From: Gari tellinella | Taxonomy: Eukaryota > Mollusca > Bivalvia > Cardiida > Psammobiidae | Reading direction: 5' to 3' | DNA: 64,000 nt | Assembly (NCBI GenBank): GCA_922989275.2 | Contig: OV277864.1 | Location: forward strand, 50,591,550-50,655,549 | In this document: in pieces, positions 1 to 11,309 of the stretch | Layout: each line of letters starts with the position of its first letter | Position numbering within the stretch: the first letter of the stretch is position 1 | The notes under the pieces: model-generated | What the model was told of the DNA's origin: nothing | Seen by the model: the letters and a program-made list of their open reading frames with translations, nothing else | Databases searched by the model: none | Translations under genes and position numbers: made by a program

Positions 1-142
1 TTTACTAGATTATAGCACATGATAGCTTAAAGCAGGCTGAAAGTAAAGCAGAATGCGCCCTAAGGCGCATTCTGCTTTACTTTCAACCTGCTTTAAGTAG
101 TCACATATCTTAAGTACAAGAAATAGGCTATCAGGTAAAGGG
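1..142. mobile_element. MITE family A, copy A1 (right part, cut by window edge)
   Basis: The right end reads GGTAAAGGG followed by TTAA, as in the complete copies. A near-perfect palindrome spans 26-97, with arms starting CTTAAAGCAGG and a GGCGCATTCTGC core. The left terminal repeat lies outside the window. No coding capacity. Assigned to family A by its end and by the palindrome shared with complete 244-253-bp copies elsewhere in the window. Confidence 0.75.
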
Positions 143-299
143 TTAAACAGACAACAATGTTGATCAAGGTATGATTAAGATGGTCTACATACATAATTTG
201 ATAATGTTATCTCATTTGTAACATTCAAAGGAATTGTCAACACTTTTAGTAAAATTATAAGAAATCAATTGTAATAAATATGATGTTAGAGATATTATG

Positions 300-1640
300 T
301 GTGTGCGGCAGCCATCTAAGACGCCATCATGAATAACAAAGTTGGCCCTTAGATATCACAACTGCAACATGCACATTCATAATCTTCACGTTTGCACAAA
401 CATTTTTATGTATAAAATCATTTGTTTACAGAGAAAGAGAGATCAGTTGATGCCGGATTTGAGCATTTGACATTTTACATATTTGCGTTCATAAAAATTC
501 TAAACCAGAACTAATATGATTTCACCATAGTTAATGGGTTAATTGTTTATTTCCTTGTAAGGTTTACTAGCTGAACAATAAATAAATTTAATCAAACATA
601 TATCTTCAAAAAAGGAATATCAATTTCAATTTTAGCCTCTTTTTGATTGAAATGTTATAGTTGTTATTTTCGGATATATTTTGTTTTTGGCGGCTATCTT
701 GGACGCCATCTTGAATAATGAAGTCGGTCCACATATGTCACAATTACAACATGCTATCTCATTTCTACACGATTGTACAAATAGTTCGATATATAAAAAT
801 CATTTGTAGAAAGACAGACACCGGTTGATGCCGAATTTGAGCATTTGATATTTTGCATATTTTCGTTTATAAAAATTGTGAACAAGAACTAACATAGTTT
901 CACTAGTATAGTTAATAGACAAATTGTTTACCTCCTTGTAATGCGTACCACGTGAACAATTAATTATTTTAACCAAACAGACATCTTGAAAGTAGGAATA
1001 TAATTTTCAACTTAAGAGTACATGTATTGTAATAGTTATTATATTCGGGATATATTCTGTCTTTGGCGGCCATCTTGGACGCCATCTTGAATAACGATGA
1101 TGGCCAACAGATATCACAATTGCAGCATGCAGTTTCATAATCTACATGCTTGTATGAACATTTTGGTGTATACAATTAGTTGTTCACACACACAGAGACT
1201 GGTTGATGCAAGATTTAAGCAAGTGACCCATTGCATTCTTTCGTTCCGAAAATTCCTGAACAAGATCTAACATAGTTCCACTACAGTTATAAGATTCGTT
1301 TGTTTACTTAATTGTAGCGTTTACTGAGTGAACAAAACATTACCTTAATCAAACAGACATTTTATTTATAAATTCATTGCTGATACCTTTTTATGGATGG
1401 ACTACGGTGTTAAAGTAAGTAGAATTTAGTGTAAACGGTAGCCATTTTGGACGCCATCTTTGAATAAGGCATATAAATTTCAATTTTAGCCTTAATTTGA
1501 TAATTCCATTTGTCTTGTTGTGTTCAAAAACCTATATTTAGATACTTTGCTTGTCATTGTACTATGATGTACTGGCGAAATTATTGAAGTATAACTCATC
1601 GGCGGCCATTTTGGACGCCATCTTGGATTTCGGACCCTTA
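300..1640. repeat. tandem repeat, about 375-bp unit, with GCCATCTTGG-type core
   Basis: The core (variants of GGCGGCCATCTTGGACGCC) recurs near 309, 691, 1067, 1441 and 1603. Between cores the sequence also repeats: an ATATCACAA-type stretch, then 'GTTGATGC..GATTTGAGCA', then 'GAACAA..AATTAA'. There are roughly three full units and two partial ones. Each core holds two GCCATCTT matches on the same strand, resembling the YY1 zinc-finger site; this is a motif likeness only. Open frames here are short and incidental. Confidence 0.8.
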
Positions 1641-1904
1641 AAATGAAAAGAAAAAATGGCACCCTATTGTTTTTAAAAGCTTATAACATCTTCTTTCAAA
1701 ATCAGTTGAGTTTTTGCTTTTACCCAAAAAAAAACACGAAGCCATTTTTGACAACAAATGAGCCTACACTAGTTTATCATTCACAAATCCACATGACTCA
1801 AGTCTGATACTCCTACCTTCAGTACAAGTCTTGACGTGGTTGAATTCGCAGCCTTGGTAGAATGGCCAAGAGATAACTGCAACATGCATAAGGAAATGTG
1901 TATA

Positions 1905-2261
1905 CAGCGTTCCCTCCCTACAACGGCCATCCCAACAACGATTCCCTCCTTACAACGACCATTGCCGCAGTTCCCTAAACAAGACAATTATGTCTAACGC
2001 TTTCCCTTCTGCAATATCTTCTGCTTAAAATTGTCGTCTGCTGTTCTTTCTAAAAGTTTCATTATGGATATTTTGACAGAAAAAAACTTAATGACGAGTG
2101 ACAAACAGCTTGAATCCAGATCAGACGCCGCGTTACGCGGCGTCTGATCTGGATTCAAGCTGTTTGCAAATGTGGCCATTTCCATTTCTATAACGACTCC
2201 CTCCGAACAACGCACACAATCTCTGTCTCCCATTGGGTGTCGTTGAAGAGAGGGAGCGCTG
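1905..2261. mobile_element. MITE family E, copy E1 (TA target site)
   Basis: Terminal inverted repeats run CAGCGTTCCCTCC...inward and GAGGGAGCGCTG outward, each flanked by TA (1903-1904 and 2262-2263). A perfect palindrome at about 2098-2172 has arms GACAAACAGCTTGAATCC with a CGCCGCG/CGCGGCG core. TA duplication plus a CAG start fits a Tc1/mariner-mobilised non-autonomous element; that assignment is from general family knowledge. Confidence 0.85.
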
Positions 2262-2289
2262 TATTTGAAGTCTTATCCGCTGTTACAAA

Positions 2290-2445
2290 CGTTATAGACT
2301 AAAGTAAAACCTCTCTTTTTCGACCATAACATAGTGTTACTTATTAGATGTTTACGATAGGCGAATGCTTAAAGCAAGGTGACAATAAAACAAAAAGCTC
2401 CTTTCGGAGCTTTCTATTTTACTATCACATTGCTTAAAGCTGTCA
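2290..2445. mobile_element. MITE family F fragment with central hairpin
   Basis: The left end resembles the F terminal repeat (AGTAAAACCTCTCT). It is followed by a palindrome at about 2371-2440, with arms TTAAAGCAAGGTGACA and AGCTCC/GGAGCT at the apex. The right terminal repeat is missing, so the copy is truncated. Confidence 0.6.
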
Positions 2446-2575
2446 CATGCATTTTATACAACGAATTTGCCTTCGTTTTAGTTGTCGTAAACGAGAGGTT
2501 TTATTGTATGTAAAACATGTACATGTATGTTTAAAGCATTGTGTACATAATTTCACAGCCAGGGGAGAATACATA

Positions 2576-2922
2576 CAGCGTTCCCTCCCTACAACGACAC
2601 CCAATGGGAGACACAGATTGTGTGCGTTGTTCGGAGGGAGTCGTTATAGGGAGGGAACTTATTTTACACTTGCAAACAACTTGAATCCAGATCAGACGCC
2701 GCGTAACGCGGCGTCTGATCTGGATTCAAGCTGTTTGTCATTTGTCATTATGTTTGTTTCTGTCAAAATGTCATTTATGTAAGAAAAACAGCAGACAACA
2801 ATTTTAAGTAGACGATGATGCATCAGGGCAAGCATAAAACATAATTTTCTTGGGAACAGCGACGAATGTCGTTGTAAGGAGGGAGTCGTTGTTGGGAGGG
2901 CCGTTGTAGGGAGGGAACACTG
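2576..2922. mobile_element. MITE family E, copy E2
   Basis: CAGCGTTCCCTCCC at the left and GGGAGGGAACACTG at the right, each next to TA. The central palindrome at about 2678-2740 is of the AAACAG...CTGTTTG type. Open frames in both directions here come from the palindrome and are not genes. Confidence 0.85.
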
Positions 2923-3005
2923 TATATGCATTTGCAAACAGTTTGGATCAGGATCAGTCATAGAGTGACTCTGAGCCTGACTAGGGCCAACTCTATATGT
3001 TACTC

Positions 3006-3463
3006 TTTGTCAGATTCTCTATTTAATTTATTTCTTACATTCAGTAGTGATTTTAAGTTATAAGTAATATATCGAATGTTGTTATTATGGAGTTATAATT
3101 TAATATTGTTTGTTTTCATTACTTTTGGTTAGCTGTGATTGGCTGTAATTTTTTTTTCATAACCCCATGAAAAAAAGAAATTCATGCCACGCCTTGTCGG
3201 GACTACTTTCTCTTAATCCAACTGCTCTCAACAAGCGCTGCATGAAGCAGGGCGCCAAATGACGTCATTGACGACGACGTTACTACAAAACAACGTCGCG
3301 TTTTGGCGGAAAATATATATGGCGGAGGGACTACAACCTACGTTTTAAGTGTTAAATAATGAAAACTCATGTCAGATTCTCTATCTAACTACTTTCTTAG
3401 ATTCAGTAGTGATATTAAATTAAAAGGAATAATTCGGAACATTTATTGTATTCATGGAGGTAT
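3006..3463. repeat. direct duplication of about 95 bp
   Basis: Sequence at about 3006-3095 (GTCAGATTCTCTATTTAA..., TTCAGTAGTGAT, TTATGGAG) returns at about 3370-3463 with mismatches. Between the copies are a TGACGTCA octamer (about 3259) and a GGCGGA-rich stretch. No open frame of note. Confidence 0.6.
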
Positions 3464-3645
3464 GAAAATAAAACCTGGTCACACTTTTGTATCAAACCTC
3501 TTCGTGGTTTCATACAGTGTGACCTGGGTTTTTTCTCCATACCTCATGTACAATAAATATTCGAATTATTCCTTAAATGAAAGCTATACCTAGTCACAAT
3601 TCGCGGTTTCATACAGTGTGACCAGGTTTTTTGCATACCTCCAAG
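3419..3645. repeat. inverted repeat plus a third partial arm
   Basis: AAGGAATAATTCGG and GAGGTATGAAAA...CCTGGTCACAC at 3424-3490 are mirrored by GTGTGACCTGGG...CATACCTC and CGAATTATTCCTT by 3575. A further GTGTGACCAGG...ATACCTCC arm follows at 3618-3642. The layout is foldback-like; element borders are unclear. Confidence 0.6.
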
Positions 3646-3811
3646 AAAAAAACCCCATCGATATATTTCTTAAATAAAATCAATTTTAAAATGAGTCAAT
3701 TATTTAAAACAAATTCACTAGTAGAAGTGTCGTGTTATATGTTAACTATTTACCCGTGAACTTCAACTACACAATTACAGTTTCTAATAAAATCTAGTTC
3801 AGGTTTTATTA

Positions 3812-3984
3812 TTAAGGGTTGGTTTTTACAAATTCTCGAAGAGTGACAAACATTCTAGATCCTGATCAGAGGTTCCTTTAGGATCCCTCTGATCAGGGTC
3901 TACACTGTTTGCATAGAACAATGGTACCCTTTACATGTACACCATTTATTAGCGACGAGCATACTCGTCGCTCGGGTTCATTAA
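3812..3984. mobile_element. family L-like MITE remnant with hairpin
   Basis: Contains GACAAACATTCTAGATCCTGATCAGAGG and its mirror CCTCTGATCAGGGTCTA...CTGTTTGC (about 3845-3914), the same superfamily as the palindrome in copy L1 at 12.95 kb. TTAA is present at both suggested edges (3812 and 3981), but the terminal repeats are weak. Confidence 0.45.
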
Positions 3985-4349
3985 GTTAAAAAGAACAGAT
4001 CCTCTATAGTATAAAGCCTTATACCTAATACATTTTCTGAACATTTGGTCATCCTTTATCACCGTTAACGTCTATATGAACAGTACTTGAACAATATTTT
4101 ATGTGTATCTACGGTGTATTTGTATTTTAACCGGTTTTTAATCTAGTTTTATTGGGTAAATAACGAGAGTTCACCGTTAGTCGTTTTTCACCTTTTGTTT
4201 GCGAACACTGCAGATAAAGAATACGTAGAAACAGTTATGTCGTCGCAGCTTCTAAAGAAGGTAGGGACACCTATAGCAAAGTCTGGTAGGAAGAGAAATA
4301 GATCTGAACCATGTGTGTTTGATGTTGAGGACTCTGACTCAGTTGTTTA

Positions 4350-4593
4350 CCCTTTCCCCAAAAGAAGCGCCTTTTAGCGAATATGATTTATTCATCCGCT
4401 AAAGAAAATAGTTCCAATTTAATCAGTCATGAAATTATATTAAAGGGAATATTTTCTATATTCAATCACATGATAGCTTAATGTAGGCTGAAAGTAAAGC
4501 AGAATGTGCCTTAAGGCACATTCTGCTTTACTTTCAACCTGTTTTAAGTAGTCACCTATCTTCAATGCTAGAAATAGGCTATCAGGTAAAGGG
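4350..4593. mobile_element. MITE family A, copy A2
   Basis: Left end CCCTTTCCCC, right end GGTAAAGGG followed by TTAA; on the left the target reads TTAC, one change from TTAA. Length 244 bp, equal to the best-defined copies. Central hairpin at about 4476-4548. An open frame at 4195-4377 runs into the left end and is judged incidental. Confidence 0.8.
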
Positions 4594-5086
4594 TTAAAAA
4601 ACAAAAGGTAATTGCTGCCAAGAGAGTGTTATATATTGATACTATTTTGAATGATAAAGTTGATGAACAGGTCAGTTCTTGTGGTTTCAAATATACGCAC
4701 ATCAGGTTATTACTCCGAATCAGGGTAGATGATTAGACCTTTGGGCAAATGACGCCAATTATATCGGTATTGAAAGTTCAGTAAACACGATAATTGTTTT
4801 GTTTTTTTCTGTACATTGGGGATGCCGTTATTATTTATCCCGTTTAATGCAAACGAAATGCAATACGTGCAAATTAGAGAATTACAAACATTTTCAAAAG
4901 TATCTGAACGGTAAAGATTTCCGAGCCTGAATAGACACCGGCTTACCCGGCGTCTGGTCTAGCTCAAAACCTTGAATATGGAAAAGTTTTTTCCACAAAC
5001 GCGTTTACTAGGAAAATATATGGTCTTCACGATTGTATGCAGTTTGTTTGAAGAAGACCAGCCACCTTCATCTATGTACATGTACA

Positions 5087-5200
5087 GTAAAACCTCTCTA
5101 TTACGACCACTAAAATTTGTTAATTATTTGGTGTTTTGCAACAGGTGACAACTTAAAGGAAGGTGACAGTTAAACAGAAAGCTCCGAAAGCTCCCAATTA
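5087..5200. mobile_element. MITE family F fragment
   Basis: TA followed by CAGTAAAACCTCTCTATT at the left, then a degenerate arm of the family F hairpin ending near AGCTCCGAAAGCTCC. The right terminal repeat is not found. Confidence 0.55.
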
Positions 5201-5759
5201 TGAAGCAGACGTGTGTTTTATCTTTCAGAAAACATGGTATCGTTGATGTCCCTGTTTCACTTGCTTTCGGTATGACTAAATGGCAAACAAATTGTATTTT
5301 CGAAGATAACTTTTTACAGGCCCACATTTAATTTACAAGAGGTTTGGAATAGCCCTTAATCGCTCACTTGAGCATTATGAGCTTAAGATTGGTCAAGTGA
5401 TTTCAGAAAAGCAGTTTTGTAAATTTTACCTGAAATTATACGTGTATAAAGAAAATCTATAGACCTCTTTTTTAGCTCCGGTGACCTAGATATGCAACGG
5501 ACCGAAACCAATTTAACAAATATGTAAAGGACCTCTAGAAGTTACACCATGCCAACTATCAAAGCTCTGGTAATTTTGGTTTCCGAGAAGAAGATGCTTC
5601 AATATTTAACTATATAATTCTATGTAAAACGGTGACCATGGGCGGGTCAATTTTGACCCAAGGGGCAAAATTTAACAAAATCTTGATGGAGGAACTATAG
5701 ATGGTGTTATGTGCCAGATATCTAACCTCTGGTCCTTGTGGGGTTTTTTTTCAATTAAG

Positions 5760-6290
5760 TTTTTTTAAAGGCACAATCCCGCTCAAGTTGGTGTTTAAAA
5801 CGCGCAATTTCTTATATGTGTGCATTTTCTATGTATTAAAACTAAGTGAAATCGAGTGTAAGAAGCCTGACATATGCACCCACTTCGTAAAGAATCCTAC
5901 CTAAATATGTCGAATTCTTATCGTGGTGGTTTACATTATAAGCGGGTTTGTTTACAAATAAGATTACGGGCTGGTTCCATAACTTTCGAACGATATTGCA
6001 TAAAGGTCACGTGATTGATTCGGCCGCGACAATGTGTATACATTACATCAGTTTAGCGGCCAAACTTAAAGGAGTGTTCTCTCTTTGGTTGTAAAGCACT
6101 CGACTTGTTGTATAGAATTATGCAAATGAGCTTTACCGAGTATGTCCGTAAATTTTCGTCGCTATTCAAAAATAAACAAACTTGATTACTTGTTTCCACA
6201 AATTTCACTGTTCGTTAGCAATATTGCTTCAGATATCACCACGTATTACTTCTTTTTATATGGAACGCTTACGATAGTGACATAAATTTA
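5760..6290. repeat. old dispersed repeat, copy 1
   Basis: Shares GCGCAATTTCTTATAT, TTTTCTATGTATT, TTCTTATCG, GTCACGTGAT and, further on, AGCAATATTGC and ATTACTTCTTTTTATATG with 20.90-21.13 kb plus 21.88-22.05 kb. In the second copy the match is interrupted by a D' element. No coding sequence recognised; moderately diverged. Confidence 0.6.
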
Positions 6291-6910
6291 ATGTTAGAAA
6301 AATGTTCGATTCTGATTATGTGGGAGAAATATAGTGGCTTTAAGGTTTCCTTATTTTTTCACTTCGGTTGGCATGGCAACCAGAGTTCTGCATTGTTTCA
6401 AATTCTTTGAACAACTTTGAAAGAGCTTGACCAAAGGAACATTCTGTAAAGATTAGTTGCAATCAGTCATGTAGTGTACAAGACGAAGAAGTTTAAAGAA
6501 ATTGTTGACACACAACGCACGACGACGACTTCGTGGTTAAGTGGTCTAAAACGGTTTAGAATAACACGTATACACTACATATGGTCATGTTTAAACATGT
6601 TCTAATAATAATATACCAAGTTATAGTCTACTTTCAGTCCGAATGACCGCTCAGCTGACTGTACATTTACTCCCCTGATCATTGAGCCATCTTGCCTCAA
6701 TAGTGAGCACTGCTAACATATGGCGCAATCAAATGCAGCCGCAGTACCGGCTCAGACCCTATGTATAAAATTAAAGTTGTTTTCGTTCACGTTTTTTACA
6801 TCCAAGATCCCCATTGTTTGTCTATGAAGATATATCTACATGTATATTTACGTTAGACCTTGTGTATAATAATGGGCTAAATGCAATAGTATTGCAAATA
6901 GCTAATTTAA

Positions 6911-7089
6911 CTCTTTCACCTCCAATGTTGCCAAAAAGCGACTTTGCAAACAATTTGGGTCCTGATCAGGACCCAAACTGTTTGACACTCGTATGAATAT
7001 TTCTTCCTTCAAAAAGTCCCTAAATCTGACTTGAAAAAAATATTGCAGACGACACTTTCAATGCAGATTATATTTTAGCGGTGAGAGGG
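6911..7089. mobile_element. MITE family O (TTAA target site)
   Basis: Left end CTCTTTCACCTCC and right end GGTGAGAGGG are inverted repeats flanked by TTAA (6907-6910 and 7090-7093). The centre holds a short perfect palindrome, about 6947-6994, of the AAACAG...CTGTTTG superfamily. It abuts copy A3 and shares the TTAA between them. Confidence 0.7.
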
Positions 7090-7093
7090 TTAA

Positions 7094-7337
7094 CCCATTA
7101 CCCCATAAATACGCCTTTTCACGACTTTAATTTATTCCTCCACTGAAGGAAATAGTTCCAATTTATACAGTCAGGAATATGTAGCAAATGAAATGTTTTC
7201 TATATTCCATCAGATGATAGCTTAAAGCTGGTTGAAAGTAAAGCAGAATGCGCCCTAAGGCGCATTCTGGTTTACTTTCAACAAGCTTTAAGTAGTCACC
7301 TGTTTTCAAAACTAGAAACATGCTATGGGGTAATGGG
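7094..7337. mobile_element. MITE family A, copy A3
   Basis: Left CCCATTACCCC and right GGGGTAATGGG are exact inverted repeats, flanked by TTAA (7090-7093, 7338-7341). Length 244 bp. Central hairpin at about 7211-7293. The terminal repeat differs from other copies (CCCATT instead of CCCTTT), and both ends changed together. Confidence 0.85.
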
Positions 7338-7502
7338 TTAAAGTAGATGATAAAAACTTGGTAGTGAACGAGTAGACATTAGCAAACAGATAGACTCTTC
7401 TGAGATGTCGCATGACTCGGCCTCTTATCAGTGATGAGTTCAGTAAAGCAACCGATGGCCGTCGATGGCCATCGATTGCGAGCTGGCTACCGGTCTGAAT
7501 TA

Positions 7503-7743
7503 CAGTGGAGAAAACGTAATTCTTTCGATCAAACGCAAACGCATTGCAATGCAATGAAATATATAGAAAATGACAACGTTTTGACAATTCAGACTACCAG
7601 TTTTAATCTGAGAGGCAAACAGTTTGGAGCCTGATCAGACGCCGGGTTACCCGGCGTCTGATCTGGCTCCAAACTGTTTGCAATGAAAAAAATAGTTTAA
7701 GCGTAACCGGGGTTATTTGGAAAGAAACACGTTTTCTCTACTG
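7503..7743. mobile_element. MITE family D, copy D1 (TA target site)
   Basis: CAGTGGAGAAAACG at the left and TTTTCTCTACTG at the right, flanked by TA (7501-7502, 7744-7745). Perfect palindrome at about 7616-7681 with arms GTTTGGAGCC and a CGCCGGG/CCCGGCG core. Length 241 bp. Tc1/mariner-style ends. The overlapping open frames on both strands are not considered genes. Confidence 0.85.
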
Positions 7744-7842
7744 TACTCTGCACGATGCACACGGGGCACAAACTGCTAACATAAACAGCTAACAATGGTA
7801 ACTGAACACGCTACAGATTTTGCACTGGTTGCTACATTTTTT

Positions 7843-9252
7843 AGCTCGCCTGTACGTAGTACATGACGAGCTATTGCAATACCTCCGGTGTCGTCGTTGT
7901 CGTCGGCGTCGTCGTGAACGGCGTAAACAATTTTAAGAAAATGTCTATAACTTATATGTCCCTTGAGGTATTGCTTTCATAGTTGGTATGTGTGTGTATA
8001 TGGACAAGACCTTTCCATGCACAGAAAAATTTATACCCCTGTGACCTTGACCTTGAACTTAGGGGATGCGTTTAGGTTTCGAAATCTGCGTTTAGGTTTC
8101 GAAAAATGCCTTTAACTTCTATGTCCCTTGAGGTATTGCTTTCATAGTTGGTATGTATGTGTAAATGGACCAGACCTTTACATGCACATAAAAATGTAGA
8201 CGCCTGTGACATTGACCTTGAACTTAGGGCCTTTGTTTAGGTTTCGAAATCTGTGTTTAGGTTTAGAAAAATGCCTTTAACTTCTATGTCCTTTGAGGTA
8301 TTGCTTTCATAGTTGGCATGTATGTGTATATGGACATGACCTTTCGATGCACAGAAACATTTAGACCCGTGTGACCTTGACCTTGAACTAAGAGCCTGTG
8401 TTTAGGTTTCGAAATCTGTGTTTAGGTTTCGAAAAATGCATTGAACTTCTATATCCTTAGAGGTATTGCTTTCATAGTTGGTATGTGTGTGTATATGGAC
8501 AAGACCTTTCCATGCACAGATAAATTTTGACCATTGTGACCTTGACCATGAACTTAGGGCCTGTGTTTAGGTTTTGAAAAATGCCTTTTACTTCTATGTC
8601 CCTTGAGGTATTGCTTTCATAGTTGGTTTATGTGTGTATATGGACAAGACCTTTCCAGGCACAGCAAAATTTAGACCCCTGTGACCTTGACTTTGAACTT
8701 AGGGCCAATGTTTAGTCTTCGAAATCTGTGTTTTGGTTTCTTAAAATTTTTATTACTCATATGTCCATTGAAATATTCCTTTCATATTCAGTTTGCATGT
8801 GTATATGGACAACATATTTCCTTGCATGCAAAATGTTTGAGCCTTCTGACCTTGATCTTGAACTTAGGACCCGCGTTTAGGTTTCAAAGTCTGCGTTTAG
8901 GTTTCTCAAAATTTCTTTAACTCATATATCCATTGAGATATTTCTTCATATTTGGCATGCATGTGTATATGGACACGACATTTCCATGCATGCAAACAAA
9001 TTAGCCCAGTGTCCTTGACCTTGAACTAAGGTCGCGAAAGGTTTTAGGTTTCGAAATCTGCTTTTAGGTTTCAAAAATGCTTATAATTCCTATGTCCCTT
9101 GAGGTGTTATTTTCATATTTGATTTGCCAGTGTATATGGACAAGACCTTTCCATGCAGGCAAAAAGGTTGACCTCTGTGACATTGAGTGTGCTTTTAAGT
9201 TTCTAAAGGTGCCGGTGGCGAGCTTTGTTGTCTCTCTGACAACTCTTGTTTT
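7843..9252. mobile_element. AGCTC-type element with about eight 164-bp tandem units
   Basis: Starts AGCTCGCCTGTACG and a GTCGTCGTC-rich stretch; near the right end the mirror motif GGTGGCGAGCT is followed by CTTGTTTT. Inside, the phrase 'CCCTTGAGGTATTGCTTTCATA' (variants) recurs near 7961, 8125, 8291, 8454, 8601, 8764, 8929 and 9091, about 164 bp apart. Units also hold TATATGGACAAGACC and GTGACCTTGACC. No protein. This element plan recurs at 37.98 and 42.17 kb. Confidence 0.75.
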
Positions 9253-9289
9253 AATATAAAACAACTTGCAGTATAGTAAAAATGTTGTA

Positions 9290-9947
9290 TAGTGCTCCCT
9301 CTCTACAACGACACCCAATGGGCGACAAAGTTTTGTCAGTGTTGTTCGTATGGAGTCGTTTTAGGGAGGGAAATATGCTTACATTTGCAAACAGCTTGAA
9401 TCCAGATCAGACGCCGCGTAATCTGAATCTGATCTGGATTCAAGCTGTTTGTCACTCGTAATTATATTTCTAATATCAAAATGTCCACTAATATTTTACT
9501 TTGAGAAAAAAAGAGCAGATGACATTTTTATGCAGACGATATTGCAACAGTCAATGTGTCACACATATTTTGATTGGTCAGTTCTTAAGTCACATTTTAA
9601 AGCAGTTCTTAAAAAACAATCGTATTTTCAAAACCATTGGATTGTAGGATTAGCAAGTTCTGCGTGCTTTTTATTTGTTGAACATGTAATGTGAAATGTA
9701 TAGTGTTAAATGGTGATAATAGTCTCTTATAATTCTTTAAAGAATGGCATGGTTATCATGTTATGATATGAAATGTGATACAATGTATATATATATATAT
9801 ACACATATATATGAAATGTAACCATGATGAGACTCAAATAAAGATTTAATCTCAATCTATATGTATTGTTTTGTGAACAGCGGCAAACATCGTTCTTTAG
9901 AGGAGGGAGATGTTGTTTGGGAGGGTCGTTGTAGAGAGGGAGCACTG
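9290..9947. mobile_element. MITE family E, copy E3, with an internal insertion
   Basis: Left end AGTGCTCCCTCTCTACAACG, right end GTAGAGAGGGAGCACTG then TA. The hairpin at about 9389-9451 has a damaged core (one core arm replaced). Against other E copies, about 300 bp of unrelated AT-rich sequence, including an alternating TA tract near 9787-9810, sits between about 9558 and 9870. Confidence 0.75.
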
Positions 9948-10228
9948 TACTTTCTGTAAGTCTATATTGAAATATTCCTGCAAGCACATATAGGGAGTCT
10001 TGATTGTAATTCTCAAGCATAATTGGATTATTAGCGTTAACTCAATGTGAACTCCACAGTTTTAGCAAATTGGTTAAAATTACCCTCAGTAAAGACAAGT
10101 TTGTAGCCTTTTCTTCCCTCTAATTACTCCTTTGTGCATGTAAGTACCTTGCTTAGATCTCAACAAACAAACAGAGGGTTAATGCCCGAGAATCTAATAA
10201 TACGGTAGGTGTGTGATGGAAAATTCTC

Positions 10229-10414
10229 ATTTCATTAAACAATCTCGAGAAAACTTTTTTAACAGCCGAGAATCGACGGTGCCGCCGCATTTCGAAGCAG
10301 CATACAACTTTCCAGGCCCCGAAATTATTGGTACACAAAAAGAAGATTCTACAGTTATTCAATTTAATTCATTTACTCAGAGCAAATGGATTCATCGAGA
10401 TTGTTTAATGAAAT
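10229..10414. repeat. short element with 20-bp inverted ends
   Basis: ATTTCATTAAACAATCTCGA at 10229-10248 is repeated inverted at 10395-10414. The 186 bp between show long open frames on both strands with no recognisable domain. It looks like a small foldback/MITE copy; no target duplication identified. Confidence 0.55.
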
Positions 10415-10719
10415 TTAAAGGCAAAATGTATAGATAATTTCCAAATACGCCTGAAATAATATTCACGTGTTTCATGATATAGGGTTTAGGTCAAATCCGT
10501 TTTTCAGGCGCTTTACATTGTTAAAGAGTGTTACAAGTTCTCTTATACGAAACGGTTCAAATCCTACTATAAAACACATTTAAGAAAGAAACTCTGTTTT
10601 TAGAATTTTCACTATTAATCTTCAAGTTTTCTTTCATTCCACACAACTGTATATCAGTTTGAAACCATAATCAGTACTTTAAGGACCGTCTACCATTTTG
10701 AACAGTTCTTTAAGTATAC

Positions 10720-10911
10720 AGTAAAACCTCGCTATTACGACCACTAAACGAAGGCTAATTGATTGTATAATAGAGAGGTGACAGCTTAAAGCAAGGAGAC
10801 AGTGAAACACAAAGCTCCTAAAGGAGCTTTCTGTTTCACTGTCACCTTGCTTAAAGCGGTCACCTACAGTAAACATCCTAATAATTAACATAATTTAGTG
10901 GTCGTAATAGA
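10720..10911. mobile_element. MITE family F, near-complete copy
   Basis: CAGTAAAACCTCGCTATTACG at the left is answered by TTTAGTGGTCGTAATAGAGC at the right. The central palindrome at about 10792-10860 has arms TTAAAGCAAGGAGACAGTG and apex CTCC/GGAG. TA precedes the left end. The right terminus runs straight into a separate hairpin at 10915. Confidence 0.75.
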
Positions 10912-11004
10912 GCGGGCCTCACATGAGACGCCTGACTAAGTCTTTGCCTAGACGCTACCACAGTAAGTGCATCAGCCAGGCGTCCCATGTGAGGCCCGCA
11001 CTAT
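10912..11004. repeat. imperfect hairpin GGGCCTCACATG...CATGTGAGGCCC
   Basis: GCGGGCCTCACATG-AGACGCCTG pairs with CAGGCGTC-CCATGTGAGGCCCGC across a loop of about 40 bp. The left arm resembles the 3' end of the (ATTC)n-tailed retroposon seen at 46.79, 50.85 and 62.95 kb (GGGCCTCA...CTGACTAAG). The arm may come from that element, turned into a palindrome. Confidence 0.55.
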
Positions 11005-11160
11005 TTAGTTGATAGTTTGGTTAGTAAAACCCATTGCAAACCCCCTTGAAATCTAGTACATGTATGTAAGGGCCTCTATACAAAACTTCATATGGCTGAG
11101 CCGTTGTCTGCACAATGTTCTCATGCTTTACCTGTATTTTCACGCCTAGTGAGAACAATA

Positions 11161-11177
11161 GGGGGGGGGGGGGGGTC
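11161..11177. repeat. poly-G tract
   Basis: An uninterrupted run of about 17 G. A similar run lies near 51211 in the left arm of the large inverted repeat, with the matching C run near 62569. Confidence 0.9.
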
Positions 11178-11309
11178 AATGAATGGACTGGGGGTAATGT
11201 CTTTAAGTGGTAGCTTGTGTTTGAAACTAGAAACAGGATGTTTAGTAAAACCCTAAGTAATCACTTACCCTTATTTCATCATATTAAAGGGCATGGCCAC
11301 ATTTAAAAA

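Noticed and set aside
3240..3345. TGACGTCA and GGCGGA motifs as a promoter
   Set aside because: No gene follows on either strand; single motif matches are expected by chance.
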